DNA of 64,000 bases from Evansella tamaricis (GCF_019042215.1 NZ_JAHQCS010000091.1:1-64000), one strand, 5' to 3'; numbered from the stretch's first letter, positions 17,195-27,022 are shown. Notes: generated by a model not told the origin, from the sequence alone. Numbers and translations: made by a program.

Positions 17195-17234
17195 GTACCT
17201 GTCACTTTTAAATGAATTGACAGGTACAATTTTT
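17195..17234 (+). terminator. rho-independent terminator of the B12 operon
   Basis: GTACCTGTCA (17195-17204) pairs exactly with TGACAGGTAC (17218-17227), followed by AATTTTT. It lies between the S component and the convergent small gene. Confidence 0.85.
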
Positions 17235-17249
17235 CGATTAATAGTTTTG

Positions 17250-17690
17250 TTATTGATTTTTATATTCTTGTATCAATATAATTTTCAATGCTTGAATTTC
17301 TTCCTCTGTTAGCCGCTCACCAAGAAATTGTTCCGCATCTTCCATTGTTACTCTTCCTGCCATAGCTTCCTCAGACAGATTATTTATTTCACTTAGGCTA
17401 AATTCCCTTAAAACAGTCTTCATTGCATCTTCTTTTGTGGAGAAGGGAAGAGTTTCTTTTGATATGGAGGGATTCCCCAATGAATCTTCTGTGCCGATTT
17501 CCGTATTATCCATGAATTCCTTGATTTTCGGGTCTTTTAAAAAGTTATTGATTTCCTGATCATCAAGCATGTTTTCCATCATTGAATCTACCATCTGGTC
17601 AGATAGATAACCAATGGCGAAATTATATCCATAATAGCCTGCACCACCAAGTCCTGCTAATACAATGACGATAACTAGTAACTTTTTCAT
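17250..17690 (-). CDS. membrane-anchored unknown protein
   Basis: 146 residues. MKKLLVIVIVLAGLGGAGYY is a signal anchor; the rest is an acidic extracytoplasmic helical domain (many Asp/Glu, EEIQALKIILIQEYKNQ at the end). Start at 17690 preceded by GGAGG; codons further upstream are not counted. Family not recognised. Alone between two terminating regions, so probably its own transcript. Confidence 0.6.
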   Translation of the reverse strand: MKKLLVIVIVLAGLGGAGYYGYNFAIGYLSDQMVDSMMENMLDDQEINNFLKDPKIKEFMDNTEIGTEDSLGNPSISKETLPFSTKEDAMKTVLREFSLSEINNLSEEAMAGRVTMEDAEQFLGERLTEEEIQALKIILIQEYKNQ

Positions 17691-18041
17691 CAAGAAGTAC
17701 CTCCAAAATATCAATTTCAAGTTACATATTATCATAGATTTAAATTAAATTAGTATAGGTAGTTACAACCACTTTCTCAGAAGGTATAAGGTTCATATAT
17801 CATTTAAAAGTCTAAAAACCATTATGTAAAATCACCTAGAAGGAGTGTTTTTCCCGTTCCGGTAAGGAAGATTTCACCATGTTTACTTAAAGTGTAATTA
17901 ATTCAATTTTACATATAATATCCTTAATCGTCATAGATAGGGGTTAAATATGTATGTTTATACGTAAAAAATATTACCAGTATCCTTATATTTCATTGTT
18001 AGTTGTCCATTCCCTGTTGTTGAAAACAAGAGAGGAAAGGT

Positions 18042-18779
18042 TTGCTCGCATTATTATTTTCCAATATGGGTTTTGCTTTAATATTTTACTATTTAGTAGT
18101 ATCCTTTTTAAAGGGTTATACGTACAGGCCCAAAATTATAAAGAACAAATATCTCGATAATGTACTAGGGGCCACATTGTCACAAGCAGTATATGTCCCA
18201 TTTACTGCCGTATTTATTACTGCATTTAAATTAGGCTGGAAAGTCAAAATACTATTTACTTTTTATTTCGCTTTTGTTGAAAGAGTTTTTATTAAATATG
18301 GTCTATTTCAGAAAAAGTGGTGGAAAACAGGTTTTACCGTTATATTAATTCCAGTGTATTTTTTTATTAGTGATATTCGTTGGAAATGGTTAGAAAAGGG
18401 TATACCATTTATGAAAACGTTTTGCTTGTTTAACATGATTCATTTGACATGGATAAACGGGTTGTATTTGTTAGAAGTACTTCGAGAACTACGATTTGGG
18501 TTCGGAAAAAACAATAAGTGGAATGAACAGATAAAAATTGTACCGTTTTATGTAATAGTTCTATCAGCAGTAGCCACATGGGTTGCCAAAAAAGGGGGAT
18601 GGAGCATTAAAGGGCTTTTTTTATCGTTAATTATCATTTTGGACCAGCTATTAATTAAATTGGGGATATTAAAGGTACGTAATGTCATTCCAATTACATT
18701 AGTACATAGTATTACAGTTCTATTGTGGTCACTATATAAAAATTTATTAAGTCAAAAAAACTTTGTCGCAAGTGAGTAA
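18042..18779 (+). CDS. unknown polytopic membrane protein
   Basis: 245 residues from a TTG start with AGAGGAAAGG upstream. At least six hydrophobic segments with a basic loop (YTYRPKIIKNKY) and aromatic-rich helices (KKWWKTGFTVILIPVYFFIS). No known motif. An open frame in another phase begins at 17954 and overlaps, with a plausible N-terminus (MFIRKKYYQYPYISLLVV), so a one-base frameshift joining the two cannot be excluded. The gap 17691-18041 otherwise shows nothing I can name. Confidence 0.55.
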   Translation: MLALLFSNMGFALIFYYLVVSFLKGYTYRPKIIKNKYLDNVLGATLSQAVYVPFTAVFITAFKLGWKVKILFTFYFAFVERVFIKYGLFQKKWWKTGFTVILIPVYFFISDIRWKWLEKGIPFMKTFCLFNMIHLTWINGLYLLEVLRELRFGFGKNNKWNEQIKIVPFYVIVLSAVATWVAKKGGWSIKGLFLSLIIILDQLLIKLGILKVRNVIPITLVHSITVLLWSLYKNLLSQKNFVASE

Positions 18780-18816
18780 CAATTAGCTTAAACCAGTGGC
18801 ATAAGGGGTGTACAGC

Positions 18817-19134
18817 TTGTTATCTTTTGAAGAAAAGTGCGCTATTTTTGATTCTTATCCAGAGCTAAAGAAAAAAAAGAGTAGTAATGGACGTATTAAT
18901 TATGAGTATCAAGGGAGCCGAGTGAGGGGGAAGAATGTAGGGATTCAGCTGACTGCCAACGGAAAAGGTTATGTGGTAGGGAAATATCTCGACCAAAAAA
19001 CTGCTTTGAAGTATGACCTCAATGAAACCGATGATATAAACATTACAAAGTTTAGTGAAGAGCGGTTAAGGATTTTAATAGGGGAGGTCATTGATTCCAT
19101 GTCCAACAGGAAGATTTTTGGGTGGGATCGTTAA
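18817..19134 (+). CDS. unknown small soluble protein
   Basis: 105 residues from the TTG at 18817, six bases after AAGGGGTG; the GTG at 18808 would overlap that site. Begins LSFEEKCAIFDSYPELKKKK and contains SRVRGKNVGIQLTANGKGYV, giving a basic beta-rich core; may bind nucleic acid, but that is inference. About 40 bases after the membrane protein gene, so possibly cotranscribed with it. Confidence 0.55.
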   Translation: MLSFEEKCAIFDSYPELKKKKSSNGRINYEYQGSRVRGKNVGIQLTANGKGYVVGKYLDQKTALKYDLNETDDINITKFSEERLRILIGEVIDSMSNRKIFGWDR

Positions 19135-19155
19135 ATATATAAACTAACAAACAAA

Positions 19156-19192
19156 AAAGAACTCAGGGAACTGAACCCCTAAGCTCTTTTAC
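19156..19192. terminator. bidirectional hairpin terminator
   Basis: AAAGAACTCAGGG.. pairs imperfectly with ..CCCCTAAGCTCTTTT, with T and A runs on the two sides. It lies between the convergent 18817 and S9 peptidase genes. Confidence 0.65.
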
Positions 19193-19222
19193 CTTATTCG
19201 AGAAAGAAAGGTATTCCTTTAT

Positions 19223-21220
19223 TTAATTCCTACGGTCATCAAACCAACCAATTAAATGCTCGAGACGTTCTAAGCGGTGCTTCGGTTTACCAGAGCGTGA
19301 AAGGTCATGATTTTCATCTGGGAATCGGACGAATTTCGTTTCTACACCAAGTCGCTTAAGGGCAATATACCATTGTTCTGCCTGCTCCATTGGGCAACGA
19401 AGATCCTGTTCGCTGTGTAAAATCAGTGTTGGTGTTTTTACATTTCGAGCATGCGTTAGCGGTGAAATTTCCAACAGTTTGCCTACATCATCCCATAAAT
19501 CTGCATGGCCGTGCTGCCATTCTGTAAAGAAGAACCCAATATCACTCGTGCCGTAAAAACTGTGCCAGTTACAAATACTACGTTGTGTTACAGCGGCTTT
19601 AAAGCGCTCGGTACGAGTAACAATAACGTTAGTCATATATCCCCCGTAACTTCCTCCAGTAACGAATAATTGGTCGTGATCGATGTAACTAACGTTTTCT
19701 AGGGTGTAATCGACACCTGCCATAATATCCTCATAATCCATTCCACCGTAATCACCAATTACTGCATTGACAAAGTCATGACCATAGCCATGGCTTCCTC
19801 TAGGATTCGTATATAGTACTACATATCCTTTTGACGCCATTAATTGCATTTCATGGTGTAACCCATTTCCATATACTGTTGCTGGACCACCGTGAATTTG
19901 TAAGATCATCGGATATTTTTTGCCGTTCTCGTATCCATAAGGCTTCATGATCCAACCTTCGATCTCCCAGCCATCAGTACTCTTATAGTGAATATTTTCT
20001 GGTGTGCTTAGGTGGACTTCATCATAAAGTTCTTTATTCCAATCGGTTATCTGATGAACATTCTCCACTTCGGTCAAGTCTTGTGTAACTAAATCTCCTG
20101 TTGAATGAGGGGTACCAAGGACCAGGACTGCTTGATCATCACTTTCGATATCGTAAGAAGTAACATTCGCAACGGCTGGAGACAGGGCAGATGATACCTC
20201 TCCTTCAAGATCGACTTTAAATAACTGACAATCACCACCTACTGTTGCAATAAAATAAATGTGTGAGCTTTTTGAATCCCATGTTAAGTTTAATCCTGCA
20301 GTGTCATATTTTGCATCCACACCTACAAGGTTTCCAATCGTGTAATCAAAGTTTTCTGTTAAGTTTTTTAGTTTTCCAGTTTCTACAGAGAAAAGAAGAA
20401 CATTGGCATTCCCCTGGCTTCTTTCACCACGGTCATGACCTGCAACTGCTAACCATTTCCCGTCTGGAGAAAAAGATGGTGCCATAATGTATCCATTCGC
20501 CTGATAAAAAAGAGTTTCTTCTTTAGAATCTATTTCGTATTTCCAAATGGCTGGGAGGAAACCCCACTCTTTATCTTCTTCCTTTGTTCCAATATAGACT
20601 AAACTTTTTCCGTCTGGGGAGAAACAAGGCTGACCAAAATCATAATCCCCTTCTGTCACTTTCGTATAAGACTTTGTTTCAACATCAAATAAATATACAT
20701 GTGTACGGTCTTCGTTATAAATACCAACCCCGTCCCCTTTATAACGAAGTCTAGTTATGACCTTCACATCACTTTTATCTTCCTTTTTATCTTCTTCCTT
20801 ATCGGTAGTAAGTTTGAATTCCCCTCTAATCGTAAGCGCAAGCTTGGTTCCGTCTGGAGACCAGACAAAATCACCAATTCCTTGCTTTACATCAGTCAGT
20901 TGAATAGCTTCACCGCCATCCGTATGTAAAAGATAAACTTGATTTTTACCAGTGCGGTTGGAACGGAATGCCAGTGTGCTTCCATCTGGTGACCACTTTG
21001 GTGCCGTATCTACTTGTAACTTATCTTTGGAATAGTGAGAGGTAAACTGTCTTCCTGGACCTTTTAAATCAGTGACATAAATGGAAGAATAGTAACCATC
21101 TTTATCTTTATCGATTTGAGTTAAAACATAGGCTGCTTTGTCTTTGTTTGGGGAAATTTGAGGATCTCCCACAAACTTAAATTTACATAAATCTTCTGCT
21201 GTAATAGGACGCTTTGTCAT
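19223..21220 (-). CDS. S9-family prolyl-oligopeptidase-like serine peptidase
   Basis: 665 residues. N-terminal half is a WD40-like (PD40) beta-propeller with repeats of the type SPDGSTLAFRSN, SPDGTKLAL, SPDGKSLVYIG, SPDGKWLAVAG. C-terminal alpha/beta hydrolase has the nucleophile Ser524 in GGSYGGYMTN and the catalytic His638 in DENHDL. Related to acylaminoacyl-peptidase and dipeptidyl peptidases, acting on short peptides in the cytoplasm (no signal peptide). Start at 21220 with GGAGG upstream; 25 further in-frame codons do not belong. Confidence 0.92.
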   Translation of the reverse strand: MTKRPITAEDLCKFKFVGDPQISPNKDKAAYVLTQIDKDKDGYYSSIYVTDLKGPGRQFTSHYSKDKLQVDTAPKWSPDGSTLAFRSNRTGKNQVYLLHTDGGEAIQLTDVKQGIGDFVWSPDGTKLALTIRGEFKLTTDKEEDKKEDKSDVKVITRLRYKGDGVGIYNEDRTHVYLFDVETKSYTKVTEGDYDFGQPCFSPDGKSLVYIGTKEEDKEWGFLPAIWKYEIDSKEETLFYQANGYIMAPSFSPDGKWLAVAGHDRGERSQGNANVLLFSVETGKLKNLTENFDYTIGNLVGVDAKYDTAGLNLTWDSKSSHIYFIATVGGDCQLFKVDLEGEVSSALSPAVANVTSYDIESDDQAVLVLGTPHSTGDLVTQDLTEVENVHQITDWNKELYDEVHLSTPENIHYKSTDGWEIEGWIMKPYGYENGKKYPMILQIHGGPATVYGNGLHHEMQLMASKGYVVLYTNPRGSHGYGHDFVNAVIGDYGGMDYEDIMAGVDYTLENVSYIDHDQLFVTGGSYGGYMTNVIVTRTERFKAAVTQRSICNWHSFYGTSDIGFFFTEWQHGHADLWDDVGKLLEISPLTHARNVKTPTLILHSEQDLRCPMEQAEQWYIALKRLGVETKFVRFPDENHDLSRSGKPKHRLERLEHLIGWFDDRRN

Positions 21221-21321
21221 TTTTAATACCTCCAAATAGAAATATAAGTCTATCATAACATTTCGACATTCGAAGTAAAACAGAAAGTTCTTCATAAAAT
21301 TTTTGAGGATGGTGGTTCTCG

Positions 21322-21432
21322 TTGAAGAGAGATTTTATTGTTCCTTACCGGATGCACTTTATTGATGGCTTTCTATCTGAGACTAACTATGCTAAATTAA
21401 AACAGCATCAAAAATGTAATTTAAACAATTAA
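21322..21432 (+). CDS. possible small ORF, 36 residues
   Basis: TTG start with GAGGATGGTGG upstream; reads LKRDFIVPYRMHFIDGFLSE then TNYAKLKQHQKCNLNN. The composition is protein-like and the frame is closed by TAA well before the helicase gene. Could also be a remnant of a longer gene. Nothing else recognised in 21221-21500. Confidence 0.28.
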   Translation: MKRDFIVPYRMHFIDGFLSETNYAKLKQHQKCNLNN

Positions 21433-21500
21433 GCTTGGTTAATTTAATTGATAGAATATAGAAACTTAATTTTATTAACATTGAAGGGGTTAATACTTTT

Positions 21501-23429
21501 ATGACAAATTCACTTCCATTTACTATTTCTAAAACAGAAAATTTCTTTGATCGTCTGGGAGAGTTTGTAGGGGATGTGTTTTACGACATCTTGCCAGAAC
21601 AGGGATATGAACTTAGAGATGAACAAATTTATATGGCCTTTCAACTGGAACAAGCGTTTAAGAATAAATCAACTATTTTTGCCGAAGCTGGCGTTGGTAC
21701 AGGAAAAACGTTCGTTTATTTGCTGTATGCGATTTGTTATGCCCGGTATAAAAGGAAGCCTGCTATCATTTCTTGTGCAGATGAAACATTAATTGAACAA
21801 CTTGTAAAAGAAACTGGGGATATTAGAAAGCTGGAAAAGGCTCTCGGGATAGAAATTGATGTTCGTCTCGCGAAGGCACGAGAACAATATGTATGCATGA
21901 AAAAATTAGATGGGATTGTCCATAAATCAACCGATGAGGATGTTCAGCGTGTTTATGAGGAAATTCCTAGTTTTGTATTTCAGCAAGGCTCCTCCATGCA
22001 AGCTTTCCACCGCTATGGGGACAGGAAGGAATATCCTTGGGTACCGAACGAGACATGGGAAAAAATTGCTTGGGATCCTTTGCAACAATGTTCCACTTGT
22101 GAATGGCTTCATCGAAGTGGTTTGACTCTTAATCGCGAGTATTACCGGCAGGCAACAGATTTGATCATCTGTTCCCATGATTTTTTTATGGAACATACTT
22201 GGACGAAAGAATCTCGAATACGGGAAGGACAACTACCGTTATTACCAGAGTCAAGCTGTGTCATTTTTGATGAAGGTCATCTATTAGAATTTGCAGCACA
22301 GAAGGCACTGACTTATCGATTCCAATCTCAGGCATTAACGACGATTCTTACGGGATACATGAGTCAGGATGTGAGAGAAGAGTCATTATACCTTATTGAA
22401 GATATCATAGCCCTTCACGATGAATGGTTTGAAGTATTAACAAAAACTGCGAACACCGTAGAAGGTTCTAACCGAAAAGAAGTACCCCGTTCAGGCTTGA
22501 TAATGGAATTAGCCGCTAAAATGAGTAATAAAGTAGATTTACTGTTAGAGCAACTTGTTTTCGATTCAGAGCTATTCACCATCGATGAATATCATGTGAA
22601 GATTATTGAAGAGTATTTAGAGTTTTTTTCCTACGGATTAGGTATTTTTCTGAAGGATGATCAAGGAATCTATTGGTTGGAGGAAACAGCTTCTGATATA
22701 ATTTTTGTGATTATGCCGCGCTTGGTGGAAGATGTGTTGAAAAAAGAGGTGTTTTCTCAAGATATTCCCTTTATTTTTTCCTCTGCAACGATGTCTCAGG
22801 CTGGAGACTTCCGTTATATTTCGAATAGTTTAGGAATTGAACGGTATGACTCTTTTTTAGTGGAATCTCCATTTCAATATAATGAGCAAATGAAGATTGT
22901 TGGTCATATTGGAGAATCTCTGTTAGAAAAATGGCAAGGAATTGCAGAAAATGTAATCGCTAATGGTGGACATTCATTAGTATTATTTTCGTCTAAAGAA
23001 GAGATGATGAAGTTTCGAAATTGGTGGACTGACCAAAGGGATTTGAAACTTGCTATCCTTTATGAAGGAGACCGTGAAATTAGTGAATTGATTCTGGAAT
23101 TTCAAAACGATTCATCATCAGTTTTGTGTTCCTATAACTTGTGGGAAGGGTTAGATGTACCAGGTAAAGCATTATCACAGGTTATTATCTCGTCGTTGCC
23201 TTTTCCTCCATTTGATCCGGTATTTGACGCCAAACGGAAATATACAAAAAGTCCACTTGATGAGGTTGACAAGCCTTATATGCTCCTTCGACTGAGACAA
23301 GGAATTGGCCGATTGATTAGAAACCGTAGTGACAAGGGTACGATTCATATTTGGATGGACAAAACGCAAAGAAAAAGGTATGAAAATACCATTCAACAAG
23401 TGTTACCGGTTGAAATGACTTGGAATTAA
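21501..23429 (+). CDS. DinG/XPD-family ATP-dependent DNA helicase
   Basis: 642 residues. Walker A AEAGVGTGKTF (Lys69), a DEGH box (VIFDEGHLLEF) and C-terminal helicase motif VI LRLRQGIGRLIRN. Cysteines in YVCMKK, QQCSTCEW and IICSHD between motifs Ia and II are spaced like the iron-sulfur cluster ligands of XPD/DinG helicases. No exonuclease domain, so it is the short DinG (YoaA-like) form, a 5'-3' helicase in DNA repair or R-loop removal. ATG start with GAAGGGG upstream. Stands alone. Confidence 0.88.
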   Translation: MTNSLPFTISKTENFFDRLGEFVGDVFYDILPEQGYELRDEQIYMAFQLEQAFKNKSTIFAEAGVGTGKTFVYLLYAICYARYKRKPAIISCADETLIEQLVKETGDIRKLEKALGIEIDVRLAKAREQYVCMKKLDGIVHKSTDEDVQRVYEEIPSFVFQQGSSMQAFHRYGDRKEYPWVPNETWEKIAWDPLQQCSTCEWLHRSGLTLNREYYRQATDLIICSHDFFMEHTWTKESRIREGQLPLLPESSCVIFDEGHLLEFAAQKALTYRFQSQALTTILTGYMSQDVREESLYLIEDIIALHDEWFEVLTKTANTVEGSNRKEVPRSGLIMELAAKMSNKVDLLLEQLVFDSELFTIDEYHVKIIEEYLEFFSYGLGIFLKDDQGIYWLEETASDIIFVIMPRLVEDVLKKEVFSQDIPFIFSSATMSQAGDFRYISNSLGIERYDSFLVESPFQYNEQMKIVGHIGESLLEKWQGIAENVIANGGHSLVLFSSKEEMMKFRNWWTDQRDLKLAILYEGDREISELILEFQNDSSSVLCSYNLWEGLDVPGKALSQVIISSLPFPPFDPVFDAKRKYTKSPLDEVDKPYMLLRLRQGIGRLIRNRSDKGTIHIWMDKTQRKRYENTIQQVLPVEMTWN

Positions 23430-23491
23430 TAGCTTTGTCTATGGAAAATTAAAAATATGTGTTGTGGTAAGCTTATCCTTAATCATTAAAA

Positions 23492-23528
23492 GTGAACCGT
23501 GTGTGTAGAAAAGGCACACATGGTTCAC
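23492..23528. terminator. hairpin between convergent genes
   Basis: GTGAACCGTGTGTG (23492-) pairs with CACACATGGTTCAC (to 23528) with one mismatch. No long T run follows on the plus strand, so its efficiency is uncertain. Confidence 0.6.
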
Positions 23529-23591
23529 TACGTTAATCTATAATAAGAGTTGAAGAGGGAGAATATATGTTAAGTTAAAAAAATATCGTAC

Positions 23592-25454
23592 TCAATCTTC
23601 TATATGTTCCGTAGTAAAGGGAGATGCAGGTAGTCCCTCCAGATTATAGAGATTAGCACCTTTTGGGTTGTCAGCCCATGCATATCTTACATGAACAGGA
23701 GACTTAATTTTTTCGTGACTAACAATAACGGTATTATTCGATATGACCGCCTTTGCCTCGTAAAATCGCCTATCTTTTCCACAAATCATGAATTGCTGAA
23801 GTTCCCCATTTCGTGATATAAGTCCACTTCCCACATGATCAAAATAGATGTGAACCGTTTCTTCAATGATTTCCATTTCCTTATAAATAGGACCGCTTGC
23901 AACGATGTTCTCGTTATATGCAAGTTTCTGTGCACATAAAGCCAGTCTTTTTCCTAATGTTTTCTTATCTTGAGGATGTAAATCATTCGATTCTCCGATA
24001 TCAATCGCAACTGCCATACCAGTATTGGAAACGGCTAACCCAGCCTTTTGTTCGTCACGAAGTTCAGCCCATTTGTTCGATTCTTTATTCTTTTTGCCAG
24101 TATCAAAGTTAGCCAGTTGTGTAAAAATAAATGGAAAATCTCCAATGTCCCAGAGAGTTCGCCAATCTTTAGTTAATCCTTCAAATAATTCTCTGTATCC
24201 CTGTGGATGTTCTGTGTTGGATTCACCCTGGTACCAAAGAACACCTTTCATTTTATAGTTCTGTAATGGTGATATCATTCCATTGAATAATCCCGAAGGA
24301 AAATACTGAAAGAAAGTCTGTGGTAAAAGGTCATTTGTTCTGATGCCAAGACGGTATCTCCAAGTTCCTTTTAAATCAAATATTTCTCCGTTGACTATCA
24401 ATTTGTAAGGCATGTCCTTTACAAAGCCACCAATGTTCTGGGTGCTGATGACCCTAACGGTAATGATGTTTTTCCCAGGTTGTAATACGCCTTCAGGAAT
24501 CTCATAGCGCCTTGGAGGATACATATAACCGGTACTTCCAATTCTAATACCGTTGACATACGTATCATCTGCATCAATGATAGTTCCTAATGAAAGTCTG
24601 CCTTTGAAGTTGGCCAGGGAATCTGGAATAGTTATTTCTTTTCTAAACCAAACAGATCCTCTTACATCTTCCAGTGGTGTACCTTCCCAAGAAAGTGGAA
24701 CTTCAACTTCTTCCCATTCTTTCGAGGAATAGGAGTTGTGGTACCATTCTTCTTTTAGACCAGGATCATTTTCTTGAAGATACTTAAACCACTCACCAGA
24801 GGATTCATCTTCTGATTTTATTGTAGTGGAAACATAGAAATCATCTTTACATTTTTCAAGAGTTTCCTCGTACCCGCCGATTTTTCTTAATGTGTTCTCG
24901 CTCATCCATGCTTCAATGGGTGTTCCACCGATTGCCGTAAGGATCAAACCTATTGGTACTTCATATTTCTTATGTAGTTCAGAAGCAAAGAAATAACCAA
25001 CTGCACTAAAGAACATTACATCATCAGAATTTGCTGATATCCATTTGCCGCCGTGTATATCTTTTTTTGGATGATGGAAGTCATAGTATTGAGGAACGGT
25101 GAATTGCCTGATATATGGTTGATTGACTGTTTTTATTTCTTCCCTAAACAAATCGAGCGTTCGGTTGACTGGTAACTGCATATTCGATTGTCCACCCAAT
25201 ATCCAAACATCTCCTATGAGAATATCATTTATTACTGATTCATTTTCATCCGAAATGACCATTTGAAAAGGTCCGCCAGGTTCTAAACCATTTAGTGTTA
25301 TCTCCCAATTTCCATTTTCTCCAGTTTTGGTTTCATAGATTTTTTCTAAGAAAACAACCTTTATTTTTTGAAAGCTTTTACTCTTTCCCCATATTGAAAC
25401 TTTAGCATTTCTCTGAAGTACCATTCCGTCACTCAGGATACTCGAAATATTCAT
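23592..25454 (-). CDS. sialate O-acetylesterase-like SGNH hydrolase
   Basis: 620 residues. The esterase core has GGQSNMQLPVNRT (nucleophile Ser), GGTPIEAWM, LWYQGESNTEHP and GESNDLHPQDK (catalytic Asp/His pair), as in SASA/DUF303 sialate O-acetylesterases and plant-carbohydrate acetylesterases. Between them is a jelly-roll insertion (SVWFRKEITIPD.. DADDTYVNGIRIG) resembling galactose-binding domains. No signal peptide, so likely cytoplasmic, acting on imported acetylated sugars such as acetyl-xylooligosaccharides or O-acetylsialic acid. No sugar cluster adjoins it, so the substrate is open. Confidence 0.85.
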   Translation of the reverse strand: MNISSILSDGMVLQRNAKVSIWGKSKSFQKIKVVFLEKIYETKTGENGNWEITLNGLEPGGPFQMVISDENESVINDILIGDVWILGGQSNMQLPVNRTLDLFREEIKTVNQPYIRQFTVPQYYDFHHPKKDIHGGKWISANSDDVMFFSAVGYFFASELHKKYEVPIGLILTAIGGTPIEAWMSENTLRKIGGYEETLEKCKDDFYVSTTIKSEDESSGEWFKYLQENDPGLKEEWYHNSYSSKEWEEVEVPLSWEGTPLEDVRGSVWFRKEITIPDSLANFKGRLSLGTIIDADDTYVNGIRIGSTGYMYPPRRYEIPEGVLQPGKNIITVRVISTQNIGGFVKDMPYKLIVNGEIFDLKGTWRYRLGIRTNDLLPQTFFQYFPSGLFNGMISPLQNYKMKGVLWYQGESNTEHPQGYRELFEGLTKDWRTLWDIGDFPFIFTQLANFDTGKKNKESNKWAELRDEQKAGLAVSNTGMAVAIDIGESNDLHPQDKKTLGKRLALCAQKLAYNENIVASGPIYKEMEIIEETVHIYFDHVGSGLISRNGELQQFMICGKDRRFYEAKAVISNNTVIVSHEKIKSPVHVRYAWADNPKGANLYNLEGLPASPFTTEHIED

Positions 25455-25601
25455 TTTTTTACCGCCTTTACGATCCTTCTATTTTGTTTGTAGTTTAAAA
25501 AAATTTAGTGAACTAGCCATATTTTAACATTATAATATTATAGAAGTAAATTTCCCTATTGGAAGTACAGTTGAGCTAAAAGGGAGAGGGTGGGGAATCG
25601 T

Positions 25602-26966
25602 ATGAATTATCTAAAAATAAGTTTTATTTTTCTGCTAACGTCTTTTTCCTTTTTGGGGTTGGCTTTGGCTAACTCTGGACCTGCGTATTGGGACGGGTAT
25701 CCTGGGTCCGATATAATGGTTATTGATCATGATAACCCGATCATCGTGGAAGGGGAAGAACTTATCTTTGACTTTTCAAGAGATGGTACAGTGAATGGAA
25801 GGGTAACAGCTACTTATCAAATGTTTAATCCTACAGATGTGGAACAATCTGTACAAATGGTTTTTCCCTTTGTTGAAGATTTACTGGAGTTTTCATCAAA
25901 TAATATTTTAGTCACTTCTGATCAAAAAAACGTAGCATATGAGGTGTTCGTCGGGGACACTGTTTATCCTGGTGACCAGAAGAACCAATATGAGTTCGAA
26001 AAAATTCTTAATGGAATTACTAATATAGAATACGAAGGTAAACATTTTAGTAGTGATGATATTGGAACACTGTATAGTATCAATATGAAAATGGAACCGG
26101 ATCAAAGCATCATTTTTAGAGTTTTTTTTCAATATAATATGGAAAAATCCAAAGTTTTGGTGAACGGGTTCAATGGTTATGGTTATTCTGACCAGACAAT
26201 GGAAGTCTCTGCTTGGTCCAGTGGGGAAGCACTTGAACTTTTTGTGCTAGGGGATGACGTCGATTTTACAATCCATGCCTATATGGATGAAGATCGAAAA
26301 GGAGAAACAGAATTTAAGGATTATATTGTTCTTTCGGAAGATCTAACCATAGAGGATTATCTCTTATCACTTATTGAAAAACGTGTAGATCATTTCGATG
26401 ACAACATATCAGAAACCCAACTTTATAATTTTTATGGGAAGTCGCTTGACGAAACATTCACTGAAATGTCAGGTTTTAGTTCTGAACAGGAACTTCTCTC
26501 TAGAGCGTATGAAGACAGAATTTTATCATTAGTTTATACAGTTGATTTCCCGCCAAATTCCCGGCAAGAGGTGTCAGTCAGTTATGGTACAAATGGAACT
26601 ATGGATATGACTAAAACACCCACGCCACTATATACCTTTGATTATATCGTTAATCCAGCGAAAAATTGGCATGATTTTAAAGATTTTGAACTCACAATAG
26701 TCACTCCTGATGAAGCGCCATTTATTGTCAGCAGTAGTATTGACCTCATGAAAAAAGATCATCATGTTTATCAAGTTAGCCTTGATCAGTTGCCGGAGGA
26801 AGACCTATCTTTCACTCTTTATGTGGAGGAAGATGTCACGTTTTTGGATAAAGGGAGTGAGAAGAGGGGCAATCAATTCATGGTTTATGCTGCAACCTTC
26901 GCGTTAATTTTAATGATTTTTGCTTTACGGAGGATTCTATATCCATTAAGAAAACGTATTAGTTAA
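25602..26966 (+). CDS. secreted, C-terminally membrane-anchored unknown protein
   Basis: 454 residues. Signal peptide MNYLKISFIFLLTSFSFLGL cleaved after LALANS; a large beta-rich extracellular part (GRVTATYQMFNPTDVEQSVQ, a cell-surface immunoglobulin-like pattern); one membrane segment near the end (MVYAATFALILMIFALRRIL) and a basic tail. Topology: outside with a C-terminal anchor. The ATG at 25602 is preferred to the GTG at 25590 because the signal sequence begins there. Family not recognised. It could be a sensor or an envelope assembly protein. Confidence 0.6.
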   Translation: MNYLKISFIFLLTSFSFLGLALANSGPAYWDGYPGSDIMVIDHDNPIIVEGEELIFDFSRDGTVNGRVTATYQMFNPTDVEQSVQMVFPFVEDLLEFSSNNILVTSDQKNVAYEVFVGDTVYPGDQKNQYEFEKILNGITNIEYEGKHFSSDDIGTLYSINMKMEPDQSIIFRVFFQYNMEKSKVLVNGFNGYGYSDQTMEVSAWSSGEALELFVLGDDVDFTIHAYMDEDRKGETEFKDYIVLSEDLTIEDYLLSLIEKRVDHFDDNISETQLYNFYGKSLDETFTEMSGFSSEQELLSRAYEDRILSLVYTVDFPPNSRQEVSVSYGTNGTMDMTKTPTPLYTFDYIVNPAKNWHDFKDFELTIVTPDEAPFIVSSSIDLMKKDHHVYQVSLDQLPEEDLSFTLYVEEDVTFLDKGSEKRGNQFMVYAATFALILMIFALRRILYPLRKRIS

Positions 26967-26993
26967 TCGTAGTAAATTTGAATTATACAGAAT

Positions 26994-27022
26994 GCCTCGG
27001 TATTTATACTGAGGCTGTTTTT
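26994..27022 (+). terminator. rho-independent terminator
   Basis: GCCTCGGTATTTATACTGAGGC (26994-27015) is a near-perfect palindromic stem, followed by TGTTTTTA. Ends the 25602 gene. Confidence 0.85.

Noticed and set aside
23592-25454. Beta-galactosidase as an alternative for the esterase gene
   Set aside because: The jelly-roll part resembles glycosidase accessory domains, but GQSNMQ, WYQGESN and the Asp/His pair show an SGNH esterase.
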